In this document: positions 24,662 through 33,785 of the stretch, one piece after another | Layout of the letters: each line of letters starts with the position of its first letter | Numbering within the stretch: position 1 is the first letter of the stretch | Assembly: GCF_900107925.1 (NCBI RefSeq) | Contig: NZ_FNUJ01000013.1 | Coordinates: 1 to 64,000, forward strand | DNA: 64,000 nucleotides | Source of the DNA: Amycolatopsis pretoriensis | GTDB taxonomy: Bacteria > Actinomycetota > Actinomycetes > Mycobacteriales > Pseudonocardiaceae | Direction: 5' to 3' | Notes under the pieces: generated by a model | What the model saw: only the letters and a program-made list of their open reading frames with translations | What the model was told of the DNA's origin: nothing | Database searches by the model: none | Made by a program: the position numbers and the translations under genes

Positions 24662-26104
24662 ATGCGCCTGCTCGCCCTGCTCGCCGTCGTGGCCCTCGCC
24701 GTCACGGGCTGTGCCGATTCCGACCCCGCCCGGCCCGGCGTCCTGACCGCCGGCATCCGGGAGCCCGCGACGCTCCTGCCCGCCGACGTCACCGACCAGG
24801 CGGGCCGGCTGGTCACCGGCGCGCTGTGGACCCCGCTGGCCGACTACGACCCGGCGACCGGGAAGGTCACCCCGCGCGCCGCCGAGTCGATCGAGAGCAC
24901 CGACCGGGTGCGCTGGACGGTCAAGCTGCGGCCGGCGAAGTTCCACGACGGCACGCCGGTCACCGCGCAGTCCTATGTGGACACCTGGAAAGTTGTTGCC
25001 GCCGCACAGTGGGCTTCTTCCGTCGTTTTGACGAAGTTGTTGCGCGCCCGGGAGATCACGGCGTCCACTCCGGACACGATCACGCTGACCCTGGACCGGC
25101 CGTCGGGCCAGGTGCCCGCGTTGCTGTCGGCGCCGGGCCTGGTGCCGCTGCCCGCGTCGGCGCTCGCGTCCCGCGACTGGGCCGGCTTCGCGAAGGCGCC
25201 GATCGGCAACGGCCCGTACCGCCTCGACGGCCCGTGGCGGCCCGGCGCGGGCGGCACGCTGAAGCGCGTCGGCACCGGGAAAGCGGAGGAGATCGACCTG
25301 CGCGTCGGCGACCCGGCGGCCCAGTACGACGAGGTCAAGGCGGGCACGCTCGACTTGGCGACCGAGGTCCCGGGCGAGAAGCACGACGCGATGCACACCG
25401 ACTTCGGCGACGACCACCACGCGACCTGGGCGCTGCCACGGGCGGGCTACCTGGCGTTCCCGGTGACGAACCCCCGGTTCGCGGACGCGACGGTCCGCCA
25501 CGGCTTCGCGCTCGGCATCGACCGCGCGGCCCTCGAAGCAGGCCCGCTGGCGCACCAGGTCGACCCGGCGAAGGCACTGCTGCCCCCGGCGGACGCACCG
25601 GGCGAGCGATCGGGCACGTGCCGCCCGTGCAGCTTCGACGCGGCGGCGGGGAAAGCGCTGCTGCAGCAGGCATCCTTCCCCGGCGGCGCGACTGTCTACT
25701 TCGCACCCTCTTCCGAGGCATGGGCACGAACGCTGGCAGTCGGACTGCACAAGTCGCTGGACGTATCGGTGACGGCCCAGCCGGCACCGGGCGCGGCGGA
25801 CGGTCCATCCACAGTGGACATCTCGTTGGCCACGGCGAGCCCGTACGAGCTGTTGTCAGAGCTGGCTTCGGTGTCCGGCTACACCGACGAGGTGTTCCGC
25901 CAGAACCTGGCGTTGGCCGACGCGGCGGCCACCCCGGAGGAGGCGGGCGAGCTGTACCGGCTGGCGGAAAACCAGCTGCTGCGCGACTTGCCGGTGGCCC
26001 CACTGTGGTCGGGCCACGGCCACGCGGTGTGGTCGTCGCGAGCCCACGACGTCACGACGACGCCGTTCACGGGGCCGGTGCTCGCGGGGATCGGGGTGTC
26101 GTGA
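24662..26104 (+). CDS. family 5 ABC solute-binding lipoprotein (solitary)
   Basis: 480 residues: signal peptide with lipobox AVTGC, then the SBP_bac_5 pattern (LTAGIREPATLLPADV, ALWTPLADYDPATGKVTP, WTVKLRPAKFHDGTPVTAQSY). Such proteins bind peptides, nickel or other solutes for Opp/Dpp-type importers. No permease or ATPase genes adjoin it, so it either serves a transporter elsewhere or has another role. The GTG of the next gene overlaps its stop by 4 bp. Confidence 0.85.
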   Translation: MRLLALLAVVALAVTGCADSDPARPGVLTAGIREPATLLPADVTDQAGRLVTGALWTPLADYDPATGKVTPRAAESIESTDRVRWTVKLRPAKFHDGTPVTAQSYVDTWKVVAAAQWASSVVLTKLLRAREITASTPDTITLTLDRPSGQVPALLSAPGLVPLPASALASRDWAGFAKAPIGNGPYRLDGPWRPGAGGTLKRVGTGKAEEIDLRVGDPAAQYDEVKAGTLDLATEVPGEKHDAMHTDFGDDHHATWALPRAGYLAFPVTNPRFADATVRHGFALGIDRAALEAGPLAHQVDPAKALLPPADAPGERSGTCRPCSFDAAAGKALLQQASFPGGATVYFAPSSEAWARTLAVGLHKSLDVSVTAQPAPGAADGPSTVDISLATASPYELLSELASVSGYTDEVFRQNLALADAAATPEEAGELYRLAENQLLRDLPVAPLWSGHGHAVWSSRAHDVTTTPFTGPVLAGIGVS

Positions 26105-26682
26105 CCTGGGATCCCGCACCACTGTCCGAAGTGGCCACGCTGTTCTCGCGGGTCCGCACGCCGTGGTGGATCGCGGGTGGCCACGCGATCGAACTGGCCG
26201 TGGGACACGCTTTCCGCGAGCACGCCGATGTCGATGTCCTTGTCCTGCGACGCGACCAGCTCGCGGTCCAGGAGGCGCTGCCGGACTGGGAATGGTGGGC
26301 GGCGGACCCGCCCGGCACGCTCCGCCCGTGGCGCCCCGCCGAAGTCCTGCCACCCGGCATCGACGACGTGTGGTGCCGGCCATCGGCAGCGGCGCCGTGG
26401 CGAATCCAGGTGATGCTCGACGAGTCGGACGGTGACGACTGGGTCTCCCGCCGGAACCCCACGCTGCGTCGCGCGATCGACCGGCTGGGGGCGGTCTCCG
26501 CAGGCGGTATCCCTTATCTGGCAACGGAAGTGCAGCTGTACGCCAAGTCGCGGAACACCCGGCCCAAGGACGAGCAGGACTTCGCCGCGGCGCTACCGAT
26601 CCTCGACGAGGCTCAGCGTCGGTGGCTCGCCGAAGCCTTGCGCAGAATTTCCGGTGAGCACTCCTGGCTCGATCGCCTCTAG
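26101..26682 (+). CDS. nucleotidyltransferase-fold protein (aminoglycoside adenylyltransferase-like)
   Basis: 193 residues. WWIAGGHAIELAVG followed by HADVDVLVLRRDQ gives the GG...D-x-D signature of the Pol-beta-type nucleotidyltransferase fold as found in ANT(2'')-like and related small proteins. A Trp/Pro-rich middle and the conserved PYLATEVQLYAKSRNTRPKDEQDF tail (second carboxylate helix, K-x-x-R-x-K-D-x-x-D-F) match the same group. The GTG start overlaps the binding-protein stop (GTGA). Whether it modifies a drug, a metabolite or a macromolecule cannot be told. It is convergent with the NACHT gene. Confidence 0.7.
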   Translation: MTWDPAPLSEVATLFSRVRTPWWIAGGHAIELAVGHAFREHADVDVLVLRRDQLAVQEALPDWEWWAADPPGTLRPWRPAEVLPPGIDDVWCRPSAAAPWRIQVMLDESDGDDWVSRRNPTLRRAIDRLGAVSAGGIPYLATEVQLYAKSRNTRPKDEQDFAAALPILDEAQRRWLAEALRRISGEHSWLDRL

Positions 26683-26740
26683 AGCGGGGTGCGATCACCC
26701 GTGGTCTCGATCGGAGACTCCGGACGGCGCGGATGATCCC

Positions 26741-29728
26741 CTAGCCGGCCACCTCACGGCCGGAGATCACCGTGGACCGGACGCGGATGATGCTTTCATC
26801 AAGTTTCCGCAGCTCGCGGAATGGATTGGCAATCTTCCGATCCCGCCGGACGACGATCCAGTGGAGCGCGGCAGTGGCCGCGGCCAGCGCAGCCAATGCG
26901 GTCAGCACCATCGGGGCCCCGATCCAGCCGGTGAGGCTCGTCCAGGAAAGCACCGCGGCACCGGGAAGCGAGATGACGAGGCCGGTAGTGGCCGTCAAGA
27001 AGGCGAGCCCCTCACCATCATCACTGGGAGAAATCGTATCGAGCAGGTCCCCGAGCCAGTCCAAGTCGTAGACGACCATGCCCGACCCGAGACTGACGAC
27101 GGCAACCGCCGCCGCGATCATGGTGATCCAGCCGAGCCACGGCGGGCCCCACGGCCACCACCCGAACGCGGTGCCGGTCGCCCTGGTGACCCCGACCCCG
27201 TACGGGCCCAGCAGCAGGAGTGTGAGCGCGCCCCAGGCCAAGGGCCGGAGGAAGACCGGCTTGCGCGGATTCTCGGTGACGGCCATCCACTGATGCTGGT
27301 CCGCACGGAAATCGGCAAGGGTGAACCGGCTCGCCAGGCTGAGCAGGATCGGCGTGGGCAGGGTGTCCAGCAACGTCCGGTAAGGCGGAGTGAGCTGGTT
27401 CTGGTCCAGCACCTTGCCCAGACCCACCCGCGCCGCATCCGGATTCTCCTCGTAGACTCTGGCGAGCACCAATACGTTGTTGTGGTACTCCTTCACCGGA
27501 AAGCCGACCGAACGAGCGAGTTCCCGGACATCCCAGTCGAGCGTCGCAGTACCGGTCGCCAAGTAATCGCGGGAAGCGCCGATCACCCCGATCGGCATGG
27601 CCAGCCGCGGATCGATCACGCCGAGCTCGTCCGGCATGTGCGCCGCACCGAATTCGTCGATCAGGAAGCCGACCCGGCCCATGATCTCGTTGATCGCCTG
27701 GGGTCCGTCCCGGTTGAAGGGAACCCACAACCAGTCGTGGCGCGCTCCGGAAACCGCTCCCGGCTCGGAGCGGTACAGCTCCTCTTCGATGTCCGGATTG
27801 TTCACCAATGCCGCCAGTCGCCAGGCAGCCCGAATGGCCGCGACGCCGTCGTCGCTCAGCAGATCGACGAGGGCCAGGGCCGCCGAGGCGGTTCCTACGG
27901 CGGCGATGTCGTCAACGGCCCACAGCCATCCCGCTCGGGCGCGTTCCGCGAGCACCGGGATCGCGAGTTCGCCGGTCGTACGCAGGGCGATCCGCGCCGC
28001 GGGCAGTTCCCTGGCGAGATCACTGAGCGTCTCGACCGCCGATCGCAACCGCGATGCGGCCAGCGCTTCTATCGCAAGGTCGCCGTGATCGGTGGCCGCC
28101 TGGCGGAGCCGGGATAGCAAGGCCGTTCCCCGGGGGCCGGGATCCGCCGCGACCGCGCCGAGCGCCGCCACGACGAGGTGGTCGGCCGCCTCTTCCCGGC
28201 CGAGCGTCGGCTCGAAGTGGTCCAGGACCTTTTCGGCCAGCTTCTCGTCGATCTGCCGCGCTTCGGCGAGGCATTCGAGGGCCAGCAGCTTGCCACGCTC
28301 GTCGCCGGCGAAGATCTGTTCGACGACCGGCGTGCAGTCGCGGTTCGCCCCGCCGCACCACAGCTTCACCGTCTCGCGCCAACGGCCGGGGTTGCCGCTG
28401 TAGAGCTCCAGCAACCGCTCGGGGCTGTCGGCCAGCTCCATCGCGGCAAGGTACTCCTGCAACGTCAGGTGCGGGAACTCGTAGAGCAAGTTGCCTTCGT
28501 CGACTTTGACCAGCAGGCCGCTGCGGTCGACGATCTCCACGAGCATGCGCGGCGCGTGGGCGGCTTCCAGGTTGAACCGGCCGAGCACTCTCGTGATGTT
28601 CGTGAGGAGCTCGCCTTCCGAGACAGTCCGGCGATCCGTCCCCGGCGCGATGGCTCCCTGCGCCTGAACCGCGATGGCCCGTAACGCCATCAGCTTGTGT
28701 CCGGCCTTGTAGATCGCGAGTTCCCGGCTGCGGCCGAGCTGGGAATCACGCCGGAGCAGGTGCATTACCGCCATTTCGTAGAATTCGGTGCGCGAGCTCG
28801 GCAGCATCGGCCCGAGCCCGGGGTCGGCGTCGTGCAGGGACGCGATCATGGTGAGCAGCAGCGGCGTCCTGGCCAGCCGCATGATGGCAGGACTGGCCCG
28901 GAGCCCGGCCATCATCTGCTCGACCTCGTACCGCGCGTCGTCCAGCTGCTTCGACTTGAACCACAGGCCGAGGAACCGGCGGATGGCGGCGTCGTCGAAA
29001 CCGGCCACCCGGACCTCGTCGTCGAAGTCCGGCCGCAGATCGAAATCGTAGACCGCGTCCCGGCAGGTGACGACGATCTGGCAGTTCGGCCACTTTTCGG
29101 CGAACTGCTTGAGCTGTTGTGTAACTTCTGCTTTGCGGTCCGTCACGATTTCGTCGAACCCGTCGAAGAAAACGCTCAGCCTGCCGTCTTCGAGGGCCCG
29201 CTCGAGGAACCGTTCCGGTTTCTTCACCCCGCCGCGCGCCAACGCGTCGGCGACCAGGTCGGACAGGGAGTCGTCACCGCGGTTGCGGCGGAACAGTTCG
29301 ACGAAGACCGGAACGCGGTCGAAGGCGCCGGGCTCGTTCGCCCACTTCACCATGGAGTTCTTCAGCAGCATCGACTTGCCGGCACCGGCGGCGCCGAGCA
29401 CGACCATCCGGGTCTTGGTGCGGATGCTGCCGTAGATGTCCTCGCGACGCCCGTCGACCTCGCGCTGAAGGGGAACGTAGACGTCGCTCACCGTGACCTT
29501 GGTGTTGGCGAGGAAGCCGAGCGCGTGGTTGTTGTAGGTCCGCGCGACACCGCCCGCGTACCGCCGCAGGTCCCGTTTACCCAGCATACGGCGACGACCA
29601 CGGAAAACGTGCGGCCAGAACCGCTGCCCGAGGTGTTTGGCCCCCTCGCCCAGAAATTGCTTCGCCAAGAAAACCGCAACAGCGAAAAGTATCGCCAGAA
29701 CGGCGGCAAGGGTCCACTGCGTCGGCAC
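26741..29728 (-). CDS. membrane-anchored NACHT-family STAND ATPase
   Basis: 995 residues. A single N-terminal membrane helix (AAVLAILFAVAVFLAK) is followed by a basic linker, then the NACHT ATPase. Walker A is GAAGAGKS at 112-119, Walker B is SVFFDGFDE at 185-193 with the NACHT-type acidic doublet, and a sensor lies at IVVTCRDAVYDF. A winged-helix region ends at YEFPHLTLQEYLAAM. A long alpha-helical, HEAT-like stretch (about 470-800) follows, then about four membrane helices at the C-terminus and a basic tail. Bacterial NACHT proteins are often anti-phage sensors, but no toxin-like effector domain is seen here; the membrane parts would have to be the output. GTG start, AAAGG upstream. Confidence 0.85.
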   Translation of the reverse strand: MPTQWTLAAVLAILFAVAVFLAKQFLGEGAKHLGQRFWPHVFRGRRRMLGKRDLRRYAGGVARTYNNHALGFLANTKVTVSDVYVPLQREVDGRREDIYGSIRTKTRMVVLGAAGAGKSMLLKNSMVKWANEPGAFDRVPVFVELFRRNRGDDSLSDLVADALARGGVKKPERFLERALEDGRLSVFFDGFDEIVTDRKAEVTQQLKQFAEKWPNCQIVVTCRDAVYDFDLRPDFDDEVRVAGFDDAAIRRFLGLWFKSKQLDDARYEVEQMMAGLRASPAIMRLARTPLLLTMIASLHDADPGLGPMLPSSRTEFYEMAVMHLLRRDSQLGRSRELAIYKAGHKLMALRAIAVQAQGAIAPGTDRRTVSEGELLTNITRVLGRFNLEAAHAPRMLVEIVDRSGLLVKVDEGNLLYEFPHLTLQEYLAAMELADSPERLLELYSGNPGRWRETVKLWCGGANRDCTPVVEQIFAGDERGKLLALECLAEARQIDEKLAEKVLDHFEPTLGREEAADHLVVAALGAVAADPGPRGTALLSRLRQAATDHGDLAIEALAASRLRSAVETLSDLARELPAARIALRTTGELAIPVLAERARAGWLWAVDDIAAVGTASAALALVDLLSDDGVAAIRAAWRLAALVNNPDIEEELYRSEPGAVSGARHDWLWVPFNRDGPQAINEIMGRVGFLIDEFGAAHMPDELGVIDPRLAMPIGVIGASRDYLATGTATLDWDVRELARSVGFPVKEYHNNVLVLARVYEENPDAARVGLGKVLDQNQLTPPYRTLLDTLPTPILLSLASRFTLADFRADQHQWMAVTENPRKPVFLRPLAWGALTLLLLGPYGVGVTRATGTAFGWWPWGPPWLGWITMIAAAVAVVSLGSGMVVYDLDWLGDLLDTISPSDDGEGLAFLTATTGLVISLPGAAVLSWTSLTGWIGAPMVLTALAALAAATAALHWIVVRRDRKIANPFRELRKLDESIIRVRSTVISGREVAG

Positions 29729-29829
29729 GGTTCGAGCCTTTGATCTCGGTTTTACGGATTTCCGGTTTTACCAACCGGCCCGCCCGGCCGTCGACCGCCC
29801 GGTACCGAGTTCACCTGAATGTCGGAGTT

Positions 29830-30564
29830 CTAGCCTCGCCCGATGAACGGCATCGTCGTCGCGGTAATGGTCAAAAACTGGACGTTCGCATCCAACGGCA
29901 GCCCCGCCATGTACCGCACCGCGTCGGCCACGTGCTGAACGTCGAACGTCGGCTCCGCCACCACCCGGCCGTCCGCCTGGGGAATGCCTGCCGCCATGCG
30001 TTCGGTCATCTCGGTGGCCGCGTTGCCGATGTCGATCTGGCCGCACGCCACGTTCCACGCCCGGCCGTCCAGGGAAATCGAGCGGGTCAACCCGGTCACG
30101 GCGTGCTTTGTCGCGGTGTAGGCGACGCTGGAGGGACGCGGCACGTGCGCGGAGATCGACCCGTTGTTGACGATCCGCCCGCCGCGCGGATCCTGGTCCC
30201 GCATCAGCCGGACCGCCTGCTGGGCGCAGAGGAACATCCCGGTCAAGTTGACGTCGACGGTCCGCTTCCAGTCCTCGACGGACAGATCCGCGACGGTCCC
30301 GGCGGCCCCGATGCCGGCGTTGTTGAAGAGCAGGTCGAGCCGCCCCCACTCGGCGCGGACCGCGGCGAACAAGGCGGCGACCGAGTCCTCGTCGGCGACG
30401 TCGGTGGGCACGACGAGGGCGCCCTCGAAGCCGGCCGCGGTTTCCTCGAGAGCCGCGGCGCGCCGCCCGGCCAAGGCCACGGACCAGCCGTCGGTCAGCA
30501 ACGCCCGGGCCACCGCGCGCCCGATGCCCGAGCCGGCTCCGGTCACCACCGCCGTCTTCGCCAC
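29830..30564 (-). CDS. short-chain dehydrogenase/reductase
   Basis: 244 residues from GTG 30564 with GGAGG five bases upstream. TGAGSGIG cofactor loop, NNAGIGAAG, catalytic Ser in NNGSISAHV, YTATK Tyr/Lys pair, then a conventional SDR C-terminus. Upstream in-frame codons were excluded because the Rossmann fold begins directly at this start. Substrate not assignable. It is divergent from the methyltransferase gene 21 bp away. Confidence 0.88.
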   Translation of the reverse strand: MAKTAVVTGAGSGIGRAVARALLTDGWSVALAGRRAAALEETAAGFEGALVVPTDVADEDSVAALFAAVRAEWGRLDLLFNNAGIGAAGTVADLSVEDWKRTVDVNLTGMFLCAQQAVRLMRDQDPRGGRIVNNGSISAHVPRPSSVAYTATKHAVTGLTRSISLDGRAWNVACGQIDIGNAATEMTERMAAGIPQADGRVVAEPTFDVQHVADAVRYMAGLPLDANVQFLTITATTMPFIGRG

Positions 30565-30585
30565 TTCGCCTCCTAGACTGCGTCC

Positions 30586-31215
30586 ATGGGACTTCGCGAG
30601 AGTTTCCGAGCCGGGCTCGCCCGGCAACTCGGCCACCCTAGCGGCCTGCGGGGCCGGATCGTCGGCGCGATGCTCAACCGCCGGAACCGGGCGGCCGTGG
30701 TGAAGGCCGTCGCGGCGCTGGAGCTGTCCGGCACCGAGCAGGCGTTGGACATCGGCTTCGGTGGCGGCCTCGGCCTCGGCCTGCTCCTGCGGAAGACCGC
30801 CACGGTGCAGGGGGTGGAGATCTCGAAGACGATGCTGGACCGGGCGCGTGGGACCTTCCGCCGGGAGATCGCGGCGGGGCGGCTGGTGCTGAGCGGGGGA
30901 CCGATGACAGCGTTGCCGCTCGACGACGGCTCGGTCGACGCGATCGTCACGACCAACACGGTCTACTTCGTCGACGACGTCGACCTCGCGTTCGCCGAGG
31001 TCGCCCGGGTGCTCTCGCCGGGCGGGCGGTTCGTGCTGGGCGTCGGCGACCCGGACCTGATGGGCCGGGCCCCGATGCTGGTCGACAACGGCTTCCGCAT
31101 CCGTCCGCTGTCCGAACTCGAAGCGGCGCTGACCGCCGCCGGGCTCACGCCGCTCCGGCACGAGGAGTTCGCCCACAGCGGGCTCGGCTTCCACCTGCTG
31201 GTCACCCGGAAATGA
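30586..31215 (+). CDS. class I SAM-dependent methyltransferase
   Basis: 209 residues. The SAM loop is ALDIGFGGGLGLGLL, the acidic beta-2 end VQGVEIS, motif IV DAIVTTNTVYFVDD and motif VI LSPGGRFVLGV. This is the Methyltransf_11 pattern of small-molecule methyltransferases. Single gene, divergent from the SDR and ending at a hairpin shared with the protease gene. Substrate unknown. Confidence 0.82.
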   Translation: MGLRESFRAGLARQLGHPSGLRGRIVGAMLNRRNRAAVVKAVAALELSGTEQALDIGFGGGLGLGLLLRKTATVQGVEISKTMLDRARGTFRREIAAGRLVLSGGPMTALPLDDGSVDAIVTTNTVYFVDDVDLAFAEVARVLSPGGRFVLGVGDPDLMGRAPMLVDNGFRIRPLSELEAALTAAGLTPLRHEEFAHSGLGFHLLVTRK

Positions 31216-31219
31216 CACA

Positions 31220-31247
31220 GCGGGGCCCGGCGCACGCCGGACCCCGC
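31220..31247. terminator. bidirectional hairpin between convergent genes
   Basis: GCGGGG and CCGGC pair with GCCGG and CCCCGC, with one mismatch and a GCAC loop. It fills the 44-bp gap between the methyltransferase stop and the convergent protease stop. Confidence 0.7.
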
Positions 31248-31259
31248 CGCGAGGAACCA

Positions 31260-33164
31260 CTACTTGGCCGCCACCCCCAGCGCGGCCAGGGCCGGGCCGG
31301 CCATGATCACGCCGTTGCCCGTCACCGTGTCGAAGCCGGGCGCGCCCAGGTCGATCGCGCTCGAGACCAGCGCGCTACGGATCTGGGCCGGGGTCGCCGT
31401 CGGCTTGCCGGACAGCAGCAGGGCCGCGATCGCCGCCGCGTGCGGGGCCGCCGCCGACGTCCCGTAGAACGGCTGGAAGCCCGCCACCGACGTCGCCACG
31501 CCGTCCGCCGCCGTGATGTCCGGCTTGCTGCGGGTCGTGCCGCCCGTCGAGGACACGTTGCCCGGCGTGATCGCCGACCCGTCCGCGTTGTAGAACAGGT
31601 GACGCTTGCCGTCGGAGGAGAAGCGCTCCCACTTGCTCGACGCGCTGAACAGGCCCGGGTACGGACCGGCCGGGTTGGCCGGGTCACCGGTCTCGAGCGG
31701 CCGGCCGAACGCCGGGCCGGCCGGGCCCGCCGCCACGCTGAACGCGTTCGCCGCGGCCGAGTGGCCGTTCGTGACGCCGTTGGTGCTGAACGCCTTGAGC
31801 GAACCCGAAGCAACGAACCGGCCGCGGATGACGTTCAGCGCGATGAACCGGTCGGCACCGCTGTACTTGACGACCGCGACCTTGTAGCCGGAGCCCGTGG
31901 TGGGCACCGAAGCGATCTCGTACGGGTTCTGCGCGCCGGACTGGCCGTTCTCGCTGGAGGCCACGACGCTGCCCGAGGAGTTCAGGATGAACAGGTCGTA
32001 GTCGTTGGCGGACTTGCCCCACGGGTCGGACCAGAACAGCGTCACCGGCTTGCCGAGCGAGCCCGCCGAAAGCGCGTCGAAGTTCTGCGTGGTGCCGCTC
32101 GGGTCGAAGTCGTGCGGGGTGCCGGTGACGCCGCTGATCTTCGACGACGACGCGCGGAAGTCGCCCTCGTAGTAGCCGCTGGTGCCGTCGGTCGCGTTGC
32201 CCGAGTTGCCCGCCGAGGAGAAGTACAGGACGCCGGCCGCGGTGACGTCGTTGACCGCCTGCGCGACCTGGGTGTCCTGGAACGGCGACTCGTCGAAGTA
32301 GGCGACGTCGTCGACGATGATCGTGCAGTGGCCGGTGGTGCGCAGCGCGCGGATGTTCGCGGCGAAGCTGGCCTCGCTGGTGAAGGCGGTGGCGAAACCG
32401 AGAGCGGCGTTCGGCGCGAGGTCGTGGATGATCTCCAGCATCGCGGTGCCCTCGTCGCCGCTGCCCTTCTGGCCGGACAGGACGTCCACAGTGGGCAGTT
32501 CGCCGGCGCTCTGCGACTTCGCGAGCGAGTCGACGCCGTCGGAGAGCACGCAGACCTTGACGCCGGATCCGCTGACGCCGTAAGTGGTGCGGGCGGTGTC
32601 GGCGCCGTGCGCCTTGTCGCCTTCGGACACCTGCGTCGCGGCGGCGGCCTGCGCGGCCGCGGCCTGGCGGAAGTCCCGGTTGCCCGGCTCGCTCCAGGTG
32701 GTCGCCTGCGCGGCGGGCCGCACCTCGGCGACGTCGGCGCGCCCGGCGATGGCGTCCACGGCAGCCAGCGGCAGGTCGGCGCGAACGGCGCCGGCGGCGG
32801 CGTAGCGGACGGTGCCGCCTGCGGCCTGGACCGCGCTCGCGACGGCCTGGTCACGGCTGGCGGCGATGTCGACCGCGACGGTGCCGGCGCTGCTGACGCC
32901 GACGCCCGAGCGGTAGTCGGGGAGCTTCGCGGCGAGCGACCGGTCGGCCCGCAACCGCTTCTCGACGACGAGCTGGCTCGATTGCTTGCGCTCCGCGGGG
33001 GTCAGGCTCTTCTTGATGCCCTGCAGCGCGTTGATGCCCGCCTCGGTGCGCGCGGCCGCCGCGTCCACGGTGGACGGCTGCGCCGCGGAAACCCCCGTGG
33101 TCAGCAGCAGGGCGCCGACCGTCAGCGGAACCGCGTGCGCGGCGACCCGGCTGAATCTCACCAT
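31260..33164 (-). CDS. secreted S8/S53-type serine peptidase
   Basis: 634 residues from ATG 33164 with GGAGAAATCG before it. A signal peptide (HAVPLTVGALLLTTGVSAAQ) and a pro-region precede the subtilase fold. The catalytic Asp is in VCVLSDGVDS, an Asn in SSAGNSGN and the Ser in GTSAAAPHAA. Where classical subtilisins have HGT, this reads SGDEGTAMLEIIHDLAP, with Asp-Glu before Gly. That pattern is shared with a sedolisin-like subgroup in which Glu rather than His is the base. A beta-rich insertion (about 330-480) interrupts the two halves. Likely an extracellular protease; the triad assignment is by pattern only. Confidence 0.85.
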   Translation of the reverse strand: MVRFSRVAAHAVPLTVGALLLTTGVSAAQPSTVDAAAARTEAGINALQGIKKSLTPAERKQSSQLVVEKRLRADRSLAAKLPDYRSGVGVSSAGTVAVDIAASRDQAVASAVQAAGGTVRYAAAGAVRADLPLAAVDAIAGRADVAEVRPAAQATTWSEPGNRDFRQAAAAQAAAATQVSEGDKAHGADTARTTYGVSGSGVKVCVLSDGVDSLAKSQSAGELPTVDVLSGQKGSGDEGTAMLEIIHDLAPNAALGFATAFTSEASFAANIRALRTTGHCTIIVDDVAYFDESPFQDTQVAQAVNDVTAAGVLYFSSAGNSGNATDGTSGYYEGDFRASSSKISGVTGTPHDFDPSGTTQNFDALSAGSLGKPVTLFWSDPWGKSANDYDLFILNSSGSVVASSENGQSGAQNPYEIASVPTTGSGYKVAVVKYSGADRFIALNVIRGRFVASGSLKAFSTNGVTNGHSAAANAFSVAAGPAGPAFGRPLETGDPANPAGPYPGLFSASSKWERFSSDGKRHLFYNADGSAITPGNVSSTGGTTRSKPDITAADGVATSVAGFQPFYGTSAAAPHAAAIAALLLSGKPTATPAQIRSALVSSAIDLGAPGFDTVTGNGVIMAGPALAALGVAAK

Positions 33165-33195
33165 CGATTTCTCCCTGAAGGCACTCGGCCGTATG

Positions 33196-33211
33196 ACACC
33201 CAACCGGGTGT
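33196..33211. promoter_or_regulatory. inverted repeat upstream of the peptidase gene
   Basis: ACACCC, 4 nt, GGGTGT forms a perfect 6-bp-arm palindrome 32 bp before the peptidase ATG (minus strand). It is placed where a repressor would block initiation or early elongation. No regulator can be assigned. Confidence 0.4.
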
Positions 33212-33368
33212 AATGGGGAGAATCTAAGTAGTGACCGCCCGGTGGTCCACCGACCAAAGTCGGGAACGTCCGGGCGCCCACATGCTGGAACGATCAGGGA
33301 AACATGAGAACGTTTCGATCCGGCCCGGAGGTCCACGGAACGCACGGCACGGCCACTAGGGTGGGCGG

Positions 33369-33743
33369 ATGATTGACTTCTCCAAGAACGCGGTCTTCAA
33401 GCTCGCCCCGTGCAACCCCCAGGACATCGCGCCGACGGTGCAGCCCATCATCATCCACGGCGAGCAGGTGATGTCCTGCTTCAAAGCCGTCAGGGACTTC
33501 GTGGTGTTCACCGACAAGCGCCTGATCGCGGTGAACGTCCAGGGCATGACGGGGAAGAAGAAGGACTTCACTTCGCTTCCCTACAGCAAGATCCAGGCGT
33601 TCTCGATCGAAACGGCGGGCACGTTCGACCTGGACGCCGAGCTCGACCTCTGGTTCAGCGGCCTCGGCAAGGTCCGCCTGGAGTTCAAGGGCAGCGCGGA
33701 CATCCGCCAGCTGGGCCACCTGATCGCGTCCCACGTGCTGTGA
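33369..33743 (+). CDS. bacterial PH-domain protein
   Basis: 124 residues of the bacterial PH-like (bPH) type. FKAVRDFVVFTDKRLIAVNVQG and KKDFTSLPYSKIQAFSIE are the strand-turn pattern of the family, and SADIRQLGHLIASHVL is its C-terminal helix. Such small proteins are cytoplasmic and of unknown function. Divergent from the peptidase gene and convergent with lpdA, separated from the latter by a 13-bp hairpin. Confidence 0.85.
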   Translation: MIDFSKNAVFKLAPCNPQDIAPTVQPIIIHGEQVMSCFKAVRDFVVFTDKRLIAVNVQGMTGKKKDFTSLPYSKIQAFSIETAGTFDLDAELDLWFSGLGKVRLEFKGSADIRQLGHLIASHVL

Positions 33744-33750
33744 AGCGCGA

Positions 33751-33778
33751 CCCTGGCCGGCGGGTCCGCCGGCCAGGG
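33751..33778. terminator. bidirectional terminator hairpin
   Basis: CCCTGGCCGGCGG and CCGCCGGCCAGGG form a 13-bp stem with a minimal loop, lying between the stops of the convergent PH-domain and lpdA genes. Confidence 0.85.
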
Positions 33779-33785
33779 CCCGAGC

